Origin: an uncultured bacterium
Lineage (GTDB): Bacteria > Cyanobacteriota > Vampirovibrionia > Gastranaerophilales > Gastranaerophilaceae
Reading direction: 5' to 3'
Assembly: GCA_900553205.1 (NCBI GenBank)
Contig: USCK01000103.1
Location: forward strand, 1 to 6,807
Length of the DNA: 6,807 bases
This document shows positions 1-5,536 of this stretch, piece by piece (the stretch's first letter is position 1; each line of letters begins with the position of its first letter). Under the pieces are notes generated by a model, which was not told the origin of the DNA, searched no databases, and worked only from the letters and a program-made list of their open reading frames with translations. The translations under genes were made by a program, and so were the position numbers.

Positions 1-956
1 ATAATGATGACGAATCTATCTTGAATACACTTTCTCAATTAAAAATGAATCTGTCTAAAGCAAGCAGAATGGATACAGGACTTGAGGACTCTGAATCAGA
101 ATTGATTAATATCATTGAAAGCATAAAGGATTTATCATCTTCTCTCAGAGATTATTCTCAAACATTGGACAACGACACAGAGCGCTTAAACGAAATTCAA
201 GAGAGATTATTTAATCTTGATAAACTTAAACGAAAATACGGTTCAGGCACTGCTGAAAAGCCTTTGGAAAATGTTTTGAACACATTTGAACAGCTGCAAA
301 ACGAATACAATGCAATCGTAAACTTTGAAAGCAATATTGAAGATTTGCAGATGAAGGTTGATAATCTTCATACAAAATTATTGAAGCTTGCAAAAGAAAT
401 CTCTGAAAAAAGAAAAATGTATTCAGAAGTTTTATCCAGCTTAATCGTTGAAAAACTTGAAAAATTAGAGCTTCCAAAAGTTCAGTTCAAAATTGATATC
501 CAAGAAACAGAGCTTAACAAGTTTGGTATTGATAATGTCGAATTCTTAATCAGTACAAATGTTTCAGAGCCACTAAGACCACTTGCAAAAGTTGCATCAG
601 GTGGTGAAATTTCAAGAGTTATGCTTGCTCTCAAAACTATTTTTGCCCAACACGATGATATTGATACAGTAATCTTTGATGAAATTGATACAGGTATTTC
701 GGGCAAGACTTCTCAAAGAGTAGCAGAAGAAATATCAGAGTTGGCAAACTATCGTCAAATAATTATGATTACCCACCAAGCAATTATAGCTTCAAAAGCC
801 GATAAACATATATATGTCAAAAAGGTTCAAGGTGACAGCACACAAGTCGGAATTTATGAGCTTAACGAAGCTGATAAACTAAAAGCTATTGCTGAATTGG
901 CAAGTGGTGAAATTACTGACCAATCATTAGAATTTGCCAAAACACTTATAAAGTAA
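1..956 (+). CDS. recN: DNA repair protein RecN, C-terminal part (5' end outside window)
   Basis: RecN is a cytoplasmic SMC-like ATPase that acts at DNA double-strand breaks with RecA. The frame is open to the left edge (codons from position 3 read NDDESIL), so the TTG at 21 is not the start; about the first 40-45% of a usual ~550-residue protein, including Walker A, is missing. Counting residues from the TTG: a long coiled-coil-forming stretch covers roughly 25-145, and LDKLKRKYG (67-74) matches the conserved RecN arm motif. The ABC signature is ASGGEISR (192-199), Walker B is TVIFDEIDTG with D220/E221, and the switch histidine is H252 in MITHQ. The usual RecN THLPQVA stretch reads THQAIIA here, a divergence at an otherwise recognisable site. 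The protein ends with the expected ADKHIYVKK strand and an ELASG helix. Identification is secure from the motif order; function is from family knowledge. Confidence 0.95.
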   Translation, partial: NDDESILNTLSQLKMNLSKASRMDTGLEDSESELINIIESIKDLSSSLRDYSQTLDNDTERLNEIQERLFNLDKLKRKYGSGTAEKPLENVLNTFEQLQNEYNAIVNFESNIEDLQMKVDNLHTKLLKLAKEISEKRKMYSEVLSSLIVEKLEKLELPKVQFKIDIQETELNKFGIDNVEFLISTNVSEPLRPLAKVASGGEISRVMLALKTIFAQHDDIDTVIFDEIDTGISGKTSQRVAEEISELANYRQIIMITHQAIIASKADKHIYVKKVQGDSTQVGIYELNEADKLKAIAELASGEITDQSLEFAKTLIK

Positions 957-989
957 ACATTATACTAACGGACTAGTTCAACTTGCGAT

Positions 990-995
990 TATAAT
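990..995 (+). promoter_or_regulatory. Possible -10 box (TATAAT) before the small exported-protein gene
   Basis: A perfect TATAAT lies in the recN/small-gene gap, about 28 bases before the ATG at 1023 and 43 before the ATG at 1038. No convincing -35 is found at 16-18 bases and there is no TGn extension. A second near-consensus box, TATACT, is at 961-966. In such AT-rich DNA chance matches are common, so this is weak support for independent transcription of the downstream gene. Confidence 0.3.
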
Positions 996-1022
996 GCAAG
1001 AAACTTCGTGTATCATTAGAAT

Positions 1023-1244
1023 ATGTTTACGGTAAGTATGAAAACATTTTTTATCGTCATTATTCTGCTTGACATGATATCCCCCGTATATTCTGCCTGC
1101 GCAATAGATACTGCTACAATGTGTAGTGGTGAAATTGAAAGTGGGCAGAATGTCTTTCTTAATAAGAATGAGTTGTTTATAACACCTTTTTTAAAGGTCA
1201 GATACATGCTATCACCTAACCTAAAGTTTGACTTTATAGAATAA
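1023..1244 (+). CDS. Small candidate exported protein with signal peptide and two cysteines
   Basis: I do not recognise a family. The 73-residue product looks like a secreted peptide. A Lys at residue 7 precedes a hydrophobic run (FFIVIILLDMI, 9-19), then SPVYSA resembles a signal peptidase I site near residues 24-25. The remaining ~48 residues contain C26 and C34, a pair that could form a disulfide after export. A lipobox is not evident because Tyr, not Leu, lies at -3 from C26. The in-frame ATG at 1038 (residue 6, MKTFF) gives a more typical signal-peptide N-terminus and has a weak GGTAAG upstream, so 1038 may be the true start; neither start has a strong Shine-Dalgarno. It lies 66 bases after recN on the same strand. 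A longer overlapping reading frame on the opposite strand has no comparable signal and is judged a shadow. Existence as a gene is plausible, not proven. Confidence 0.5.
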   Translation: MFTVSMKTFFIVIILLDMISPVYSACAIDTATMCSGEIESGQNVFLNKNELFITPFLKVRYMLSPNLKFDFIE

Positions 1245-1294
1245 ATCATTAATACATTTAGTGGATATTTTAAAGTGTGTATTAAAGATATCAA

Positions 1295-1308
1295 AACGGG
1301 AAGCCGTT
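1295..1308 (+). other. Small hairpin in the leader of the transglycosylase gene
   Basis: AACGG (1295-1299) and CCGTT (1304-1308) pair perfectly around a GAAG loop. It sits 26 bases before the start codon and just upstream of the purine-rich GAGGTGAGG ribosome-binding stretch (1318-1326). There is no following T-run, so it is not a terminator. It is too small to assign to any riboswitch class I know. Confidence 0.3.
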
Positions 1309-1334
1309 ATCCATAATGAGGTGAGGCAAGGTAT

Positions 1335-2006
1335 ATGTTTTCAGAAATGTTACAAGGTTTATTAAATTCAAGTGGTCAAGCTAAGGCTATGCAACGTTAT
1401 ACACAGATGAACAACTATGTAAACGGGCTTAATGGTCAGATTTCACAGAAGAATAATAATGCCAATGCACTTCCTGCAAAAGATTCTGTTCAGTCTTTTG
1501 ATAATATTTTGAAATCAACTGCTCAATCTCAATTTGGTATGCTTATAAAAAATAAAGCTGCAGAAAAAGTAAACGCATCTTTATTCTCATCTAAAATTCC
1601 TAGCAATATCAATATCACGAAACGACCTTCAAAATCAGAAATCGTTAGCATAATTAACGAAGTATCTAACAAATATGATGTTGACCCTAAACTAATTGAA
1701 GCACTTGTTAAACAAGAGTCAGGCTTCAATCCTAACGCTAAATCAAAAGCGGGAGCATTAGGACTTATGCAATTAATGCCATCAACAGCTAAAGGGTTAG
1801 GCGTAACAAACCCTATGGATGTAAGACAAAATATTGAAGGTGGCGTTAAATATGTAAAATCTATGTTGGACAGATTTAACGGTAATGTTATCCTTGCACT
1901 TGCAGCATACAACGCAGGTCCTAACGCAGTAAAAAGATATGACGGAGTTCCACCTTACAAAGAAACTCAAAACTATGTAAGATCAATCCTTGCTAATTAT
2001 TTGTAA
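1335..2006 (+). CDS. Soluble lytic transglycosylase (SLT domain), no evident signal peptide
   Basis: Lytic transglycosylases cleave the MurNAc-GlcNAc bond of peptidoglycan, leaving 1,6-anhydro ends. The SLT domain covers about residues 100-223 of 223. The catalytic glutamate is E128 in VKQESGFNP, followed by GALGLMQLMP (140-149), GGVKYVK (169-175), ALAAYNAGP (188-196) and the terminal YVRSIL helix, all in the family order. Residues 1-100 are polar and helical-looking, with many Asn/Gln/Lys and a SFDNILKSTAQ segment (54-64). They contain no hydrophobic export signal or lipobox, so how the enzyme reaches the wall is unclear. This kind of N-terminus occurs in some flagellum-associated or phage-type transglycosylases, but no flagellar gene is visible here. 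The ATG at 1335 is chosen because GAGG (1323-1326) lies 8 bases upstream. It ends 3 bases from the convergent PurH-like gene. The enzyme call is strong; the export route is inference. Confidence 0.9.
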   Translation: MFSEMLQGLLNSSGQAKAMQRYTQMNNYVNGLNGQISQKNNNANALPAKDSVQSFDNILKSTAQSQFGMLIKNKAAEKVNASLFSSKIPSNINITKRPSKSEIVSIINEVSNKYDVDPKLIEALVKQESGFNPNAKSKAGALGLMQLMPSTAKGLGVTNPMDVRQNIEGGVKYVKSMLDRFNGNVILALAAYNAGPNAVKRYDGVPPYKETQNYVRSILANYL

Positions 2007-2009
2007 TCC

Positions 2010-2909
2010 CTAGTTTAATGAGGTTGTAAAACCTGTGGTTATGATTATTTTTTCATATTTATCAGCAAGTTTAATGATTTCTTGAGTTACCCCCGGAAGA
2101 ATAAATACTGAAACTCTGTTTTGTACAGAGGCATTGAAATCAGCAACTGTTATCGGTAAGTCTGATGCCATTACAGCCTCTTTTGCAGTATCACAAGCAT
2201 AATTCATTGCAAACTCTGTAGCTTGGCTTTGGAGCCCCTGTGCAACTGCCAAAGTCTTGAAATCCTTTGCAACAACAACAGCGTTGCTTTTTACATACTT
2301 TGCAACCTTCCAAGCAAAAATACAATCTTCTATTTGCTCAACAGTCGGTTTTTGTTTTGTTACAACTTTAAAGTTATCTTTGCTTAATTCTGTTTTGTTG
2401 TATTCTTGAACCAATGTTCCGAACGGTGTTATCAAGACTTCTTCTTCAACAAAGTTTTTAACCTCTTGTAAAGGAGTGTTTAGTTTAACATAGCGTACAG
2501 AATTTTTGTCAAAGATTTTTATTGCATTATCATCGAAGTCGGGAGCAAGCACTAAATGACCAGCACTTAACTGCATCGCAGTCTTTTTATCTACGCAAGA
2601 TGAAAACGCAACTGCACCTGATAAAGCATCAACAGGATTACAGTCTATAGCTTTGACAAGCGCTTCTGATAAATCTGCACCCAGAGCTACACCTGTAACT
2701 TTAGAGTTCTTGGTAAGAACAGCACATTTTACATCAAAGAACTCAGCAACTATTTCAACAGCTTTTGTCATTGCGATGACATCGTTGTATGTCAGTTCAA
2801 ATTTTGTTTCATAATCTACTGTTTCTTGAGTTTTGTTTAATGTTGCATATTGTTGTTTGTTTGCACCATGTTCAAGTGTTTTTATTAATTCAAAGTTTAA
2901 ATTTTCCAT
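2010..2909 (-). CDS. Degenerate PurH-like protein (AICAR transformylase fold, catalytic motifs lost)
   Basis: The 299-residue protein follows the AICAR transformylase half of PurH from end to end, without the N-terminal IMP cyclohydrolase domain. Recognisable blocks are LEHGANKQQYATL (12-24; family RYGENPHQ-AA), ELTYNDVIAMTKAVEIVAEF (38-57), CNPVDALSGAVAF (90-102), HLVLAPDFDDNAIKI (118-132), FAWKVAKYVKSNAVVVAKD (198-216), ASD (248-250), LPG (271-273) and TTG (291-293). The active-site motifs are altered. The KHxNPCG motif, which carries the catalytic Lys-His, reads roughly LTKNSKVTG (65-73). GIGAGQxSR reads AVAQGLQSQ (221-229), PGGS reads PGVT, and the terminal TGxRHFRH reads TGFTTSLN. So the fold appears kept and formyl transfer is probably lost. 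It lies 9 bases after the PBP1A gene, with AGAGGGA positioned for its ATG. It could be a pseudoenzyme that binds nucleotide or folate, or a diverged enzyme with another substrate. Fold call fairly confident; role unknown. Confidence 0.8.
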   Translation of the reverse strand: MENLNFELIKTLEHGANKQQYATLNKTQETVDYETKFELTYNDVIAMTKAVEIVAEFFDVKCAVLTKNSKVTGVALGADLSEALVKAIDCNPVDALSGAVAFSSCVDKKTAMQLSAGHLVLAPDFDDNAIKIFDKNSVRYVKLNTPLQEVKNFVEEEVLITPFGTLVQEYNKTELSKDNFKVVTKQKPTVEQIEDCIFAWKVAKYVKSNAVVVAKDFKTLAVAQGLQSQATEFAMNYACDTAKEAVMASDLPITVADFNASVQNRVSVFILPGVTQEIIKLADKYEKIIITTGFTTSLN

Positions 2910-2913
2910 TATT

Positions 2914-2920
2914 TCCCTCT
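2914..2920 (-). promoter_or_regulatory. Ribosome binding site of the PurH-like gene, overlapping the PBP1A stop codon
   Basis: On the minus strand AGAGGGA lies 4 bases before the ATG at 2909, and its first bases fall inside the TAG stop (2921-2919) of the PBP gene. This arrangement supports the chosen start and suggests translational coupling: ribosomes finishing the PBP would be placed on the next start. Confidence 0.6.
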
Positions 2921-5057
2921 AATTCATATTCGGTGTAGCCATTGGCAGTGGAACCTGCTGTACAGGTTGTGTTGGCAGTGGCGCTTGTGTGTAAGTCTTT
3001 GCAGGAACAGTTGTTTGAGGTACTTCAATAGGTTTATTTTGTTGAGGTGTAACAACTGTCATCGGAACTTCATCTATCTGATTATCAACAGGAGAATCTT
3101 TATATACAGAGTTCTTTCTGCTATCTGATGAAGTTAGTTTCGGATTAGATTTTTTACCTGAACCGTCAAGCGAAATTTCAGGGTATTGGAAGTCATCACT
3201 ACCGATACTTTCTGCTGCAACTCTCATGATATCACGCCATATAAGAGCAGGAACAGTACCACCTGTCAGACCTCCCATTTTGGTGTTGTCATCGTTACCA
3301 ACCCAAACACCCATAACAACAGAAGGTGTATAACCAACAAACCAAGCATCTTTGTAATCATCTGTTGTACCTGTTTTACCGGCAACCGGCATATTATCTA
3401 ACTGGCAGGCTTTACCGGTACCATGTTCAATTACTGTTCTTAACATTGCAGTCATTGTTGCTGCAGTATCAGAACTCAATACCTTTGTAATTCTAGGACG
3501 AGATGCTGAGTATAATACTTTTCCTCTTGAAGATTCAATTCTTTCGATACCGTAAGGCTCAACCTTGAACCCACCATTTGCATATATACCGTATGCTCTC
3601 GTTAATTCATAAAGTTTAACCCCGTTTGAACCCAACGCAATAGTGTAATCGTATTCTAATGGAGTTGTAATACCCATTATTCTTGCGATTTGGATAACTG
3701 CTCTTACTCCGACATATTGAATTAATCTTGCAGCACAAACATTTGAAGATATCATCAAGGCTTTATATACAGGGATTTGACCTCTGTATCTGTTACCGTA
3801 GTTGTGTGGAGTCCATGTTCCTGCTGTGAAAGGTTTATCATCTATCAAATCGTTTGGTGAAACACCTTTTTCTACAGCAGCCGTATAAATGAACGGTTTG
3901 AACGCAGATCCCGGAGGTCTTACAGCTTGTGTAACTCTATCATATTGACTCTTAGAATAATCTTTACCACCTGCATAAGCTAAGATTCTGCCGTCAACAG
4001 GAGAGAACGCAAATACTGCAGCTTGGTTTTTGTCCCCTCTAAGTCCGTAAGCGTTTAGTTCGGAAACAATCGCCTCGTTTGCTTTTACTTGAGTTTTATA
4101 GTCTAAAGTTGTGACAATTTTATACCCACCTTGGCTGATTTCCTGTTCTGTGAACCCTAGCTTTTCTAATTCACGCATTACCATATCGCAGAAATATGGA
4201 GCTTTATTCAGCAAATATGACTGAGGCATGCTGGTCAAATGTAGTTTTTCAGCCATTGCTCTGTCCATCATATCCTTGTCGATGTATTTCATACGATACA
4301 TTCTTTGCAAAACCTGATTTCTTCTCTTGATAGCCAAATCAGGATTGTTAAATGGCGAATATACTGAAGGCGCCTGAGGAAGCCCTGCTATCAATGCCAT
4401 TTCTGCTAATGTAAGCTGGTCTAAGTGCTTTGCAAAATATATTTGGGCTGCACCTTCAACCCCATAAGCACCTGAACCTAAATAAACATTGTTCAGATAC
4501 ATTGTTAAGATTTGATCTTTGTTTATAGATTTTTCTATCTGAGCAGCAATAATAATTTCTTTGATTTTACGAGTGTAGGACTGTTCGTTGGACAAGAATA
4601 ACATTCTTGATAACTGTTGAGTGATTGTACTACCACCTTGGACGACATGACCTGCGATAGTATTTTCTATCATAGAACGAGCAACACCACACAAATCATA
4701 GCCGGGGTGATTGTAAAAGTTTTTATCTTCTGTTGCAACGATAGCTTCTTTCAGTTCTTTTGGAATTTGGTTTGCTTCAACTTTTGAGAAGGTGCAAGCA
4801 TTAAAGGTTTTGATAACTTCACCATCTGCAGACAAGAATTTTGTAACCATGTTTGGTTTAAAATCCGATAGATTTGCAATCGGTGGTATTATTGCAAGAT
4901 ACAATTTCAGAGCAACAAGCCCTGCTAATAAACACGCAGTACCTAAAATAAACAAACGTTTTATTGTATCAAACAAAGAACCTTCATTCTCAGAATAAGA
5001 ACGAGAAACTCGTGTATTATATTTTTTCATTCTTTTTGGAACGACATATTTAGACAT
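2919..5057 (-). CDS. Class A penicillin-binding protein (PBP1A type), bifunctional peptidoglycan synthase
   Basis: It polymerises lipid II into glycan strands and cross-links the stem peptides at the outer face of the inner membrane. The 712 residues contain a basic cytoplasmic N-terminus, then one membrane anchor (about 34-58). The GT51 glycosyltransferase has catalytic E110 in ATEDKNFYNHPG, GGSTITQQL (141-149), RKIKEIIIAAQIEK (163-176) and the YLNNVYLGSGAYGVEGAA block (187-204). The transpeptidase has SAFK with nucleophile S384 and K387, SSN (437-439) and KTGTT (561-565). All key residues are present, so both activities are expected. Residues about 630-712 form a low-complexity tail rich in Pro, Gln, Thr and Val, probably disordered and periplasmic. 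The start is supported by GAAGGG (5070-5065) 7 bases upstream. Promoter TGG-TACAAT lies in the divergent gap. It is the first gene of a pair with the PurH-like gene. An mrcA/ponA-like symbol would fit, but orthology cannot be settled here. Confidence 0.96.
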   Translation of the reverse strand: MSKYVVPKRMKKYNTRVSRSYSENEGSLFDTIKRLFILGTACLLAGLVALKLYLAIIPPIANLSDFKPNMVTKFLSADGEVIKTFNACTFSKVEANQIPKELKEAIVATEDKNFYNHPGYDLCGVARSMIENTIAGHVVQGGSTITQQLSRMLFLSNEQSYTRKIKEIIIAAQIEKSINKDQILTMYLNNVYLGSGAYGVEGAAQIYFAKHLDQLTLAEMALIAGLPQAPSVYSPFNNPDLAIKRRNQVLQRMYRMKYIDKDMMDRAMAEKLHLTSMPQSYLLNKAPYFCDMVMRELEKLGFTEQEISQGGYKIVTTLDYKTQVKANEAIVSELNAYGLRGDKNQAAVFAFSPVDGRILAYAGGKDYSKSQYDRVTQAVRPPGSAFKPFIYTAAVEKGVSPNDLIDDKPFTAGTWTPHNYGNRYRGQIPVYKALMISSNVCAARLIQYVGVRAVIQIARIMGITTPLEYDYTIALGSNGVKLYELTRAYGIYANGGFKVEPYGIERIESSRGKVLYSASRPRITKVLSSDTAATMTAMLRTVIEHGTGKACQLDNMPVAGKTGTTDDYKDAWFVGYTPSVVMGVWVGNDDNTKMGGLTGGTVPALIWRDIMRVAAESIGSDDFQYPEISLDGSGKKSNPKLTSSDSRKNSVYKDSPVDNQIDEVPMTVVTPQQNKPIEVPQTTVPAKTYTQAPLPTQPVQQVPLPMATPNMN

Positions 5058-5094
5058 ACAATTACCCTTCTATACACTCCCTCTTCATGCTAAT

Positions 5095-5103
5095 ATTGTA
5101 CCA
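5095..5103 (-). promoter_or_regulatory. Extended -10 promoter for the PBP1A gene
   Basis: Read on the minus strand this is TGG-TACAAT, an extended -10 element (TGn plus a hexamer with 5 of 6 consensus bases). No -35 match exists at 17 bases (ATACCC), as is usual for extended -10 promoters. The predicted start near 5088 leaves a leader of about 30 bases with the GAAGGG ribosome site. Its upstream contact zone overlaps the -10 box of the divergent promoter. Confidence 0.5.
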
Positions 5104-5120
5104 AAAAAATCAAATAAGGG

Positions 5121-5126
5121 TATAAT
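5121..5126 (+). promoter_or_regulatory. Consensus -10 box (TATAAT) for the YkgJ-family gene; probable leaderless start
   Basis: A perfect TATAAT ends 7 bases before the ATG at 5134. Normal spacing puts the first transcribed base at 5133-5134, on the start codon itself. No Shine-Dalgarno is found at a usable distance (AAGGG at 5116-5120 is 13 bases away and inside the promoter). The -35 is weak: TTGTAC at 5096-5101 with a long 19-base spacer. Both facts point to a leaderless mRNA. Confidence 0.5.
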
Positions 5127-5133
5127 GTAAAGC

Positions 5134-5526
5134 ATGCTTGAAATATTAGAAAACATAAAGAACGAATTTTTGTCATATTTCGTGCCGGAAAAAGTCGAAT
5201 ACGAGATACAGGGCAAATGTAGAAAATGTGGCAAATGCTGTCGATATATGTATAGCTTTGATACATATACCGAAAAAGAGTTCAAGTTTATGCAGTTCTT
5301 GTTCCCGTCATACAGAAGATTCTATATCAAAGGTAAGGATAAAGACGGCAACCTGATATTTGCTTGCAAATATGTAACAGACGAAGGGCTATGCTCTGTT
5401 TATGAAAAACGACTGCCTATGTGCAAGAAATACCCACTAAAGAGAATCTGTTACCCTGCCAAACTACACGAAGGCTGTGGCTATAGAGTTGTTAAGAAAA
5501 GCTTTAGTGATTATTTGCAGAAGTAA
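5134..5526 (+). CDS. YkgJ-family CxxCxxCC protein, predicted zinc/iron cluster binder
   Basis: The 130-residue protein matches the YkgJ/CxxCxxCC family, predicted to chelate zinc or iron; the biochemical function of most members is unknown. The defining cluster is CRKCGKCCRYM, with C29, C32, C35 and C36. Further cysteines at 78, 87 (GLCSVYEKRLPMC), 97, 106 and 115 (EGCGY) lie in the usual family places, giving nine in all. CxVYExRPxxCxxYP is the second typical block and reads CSVYEKRLPMCKKYP here. There is no signal peptide, so it should be cytoplasmic. The first in-frame ATG is used; the Cys cluster lies close enough downstream that little upstream sequence could be missing. It is transcribed divergently from the PBP1A gene and its stop lies inside the 3' end of the convergent gene. 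Family assignment is firm, biological role open. Confidence 0.9.
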   Translation: MLEILENIKNEFLSYFVPEKVEYEIQGKCRKCGKCCRYMYSFDTYTEKEFKFMQFLFPSYRRFYIKGKDKDGNLIFACKYVTDEGLCSVYEKRLPMCKKYPLKRICYPAKLHEGCGYRVVKKSFSDYLQK

Positions 5527-5536
5527 TATTTTTTTT
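5510..5536 (+). terminator. Possible weak intrinsic terminator in the overlapping 3' ends
   Basis: Bases 5510-5516 (ATTATTT) pair with 5521-5527 (AAGTAAT), using one G-T wobble, around a GCAG loop, and are followed by A and eight Ts (5529-5536). The stem is almost all A-T, so it is thermodynamically weak, but the T-run fits plus-strand termination after the YkgJ gene. It contains both stop codons of the convergent pair. Confidence 0.35.

Noticed and set aside
982..1000. CTTGC / GCAAG inverted repeat after recN as a terminator
   Set aside because: The stem has only 5 pairs with a 9-base loop and is not followed by a T-run; it encloses the candidate -10 box instead.
1228..1258. Possible promoter TTGACT / TACATT before the transglycosylase gene
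   Set aside because: The spacer is 19 bases and the -10 matches only four of six positions; the -35 also lies inside the small gene's coding sequence.
1016..1294. 92-codon reading frame on the minus strand opposite the small exported-protein gene
   Set aside because: Its product shows no domain or signal, and it has no supported ribosome site; the plus-strand frame has a coherent signal peptide.
1245..1334. Riboswitch in the transglycosylase leader
   Set aside because: The region is only 90 bases with a single 5-pair hairpin; I could not match it to the c-di-GMP, c-di-AMP or other known consensus patterns.
1529..1912. 127-codon minus-strand frame inside the transglycosylase gene
   Set aside because: It is antisense to the SLT domain, whose motifs are unmistakable on the plus strand.
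2021..2055. Possible terminator between the transglycosylase and PurH-like genes (AGGTT-GTAA-AACCT, then a T-rich run)
   Set aside because: The stem has 5 pairs, lies within the PurH-like coding sequence, and the T-run begins about 10 bases after the stem, so it does not fit an intrinsic terminator well.
3186..3401. Plus-strand frame with many Cys and His inside the PBP1A gene
   Set aside because: It lies opposite the KTG region of the transpeptidase; composition is a by-product of that coding sequence.
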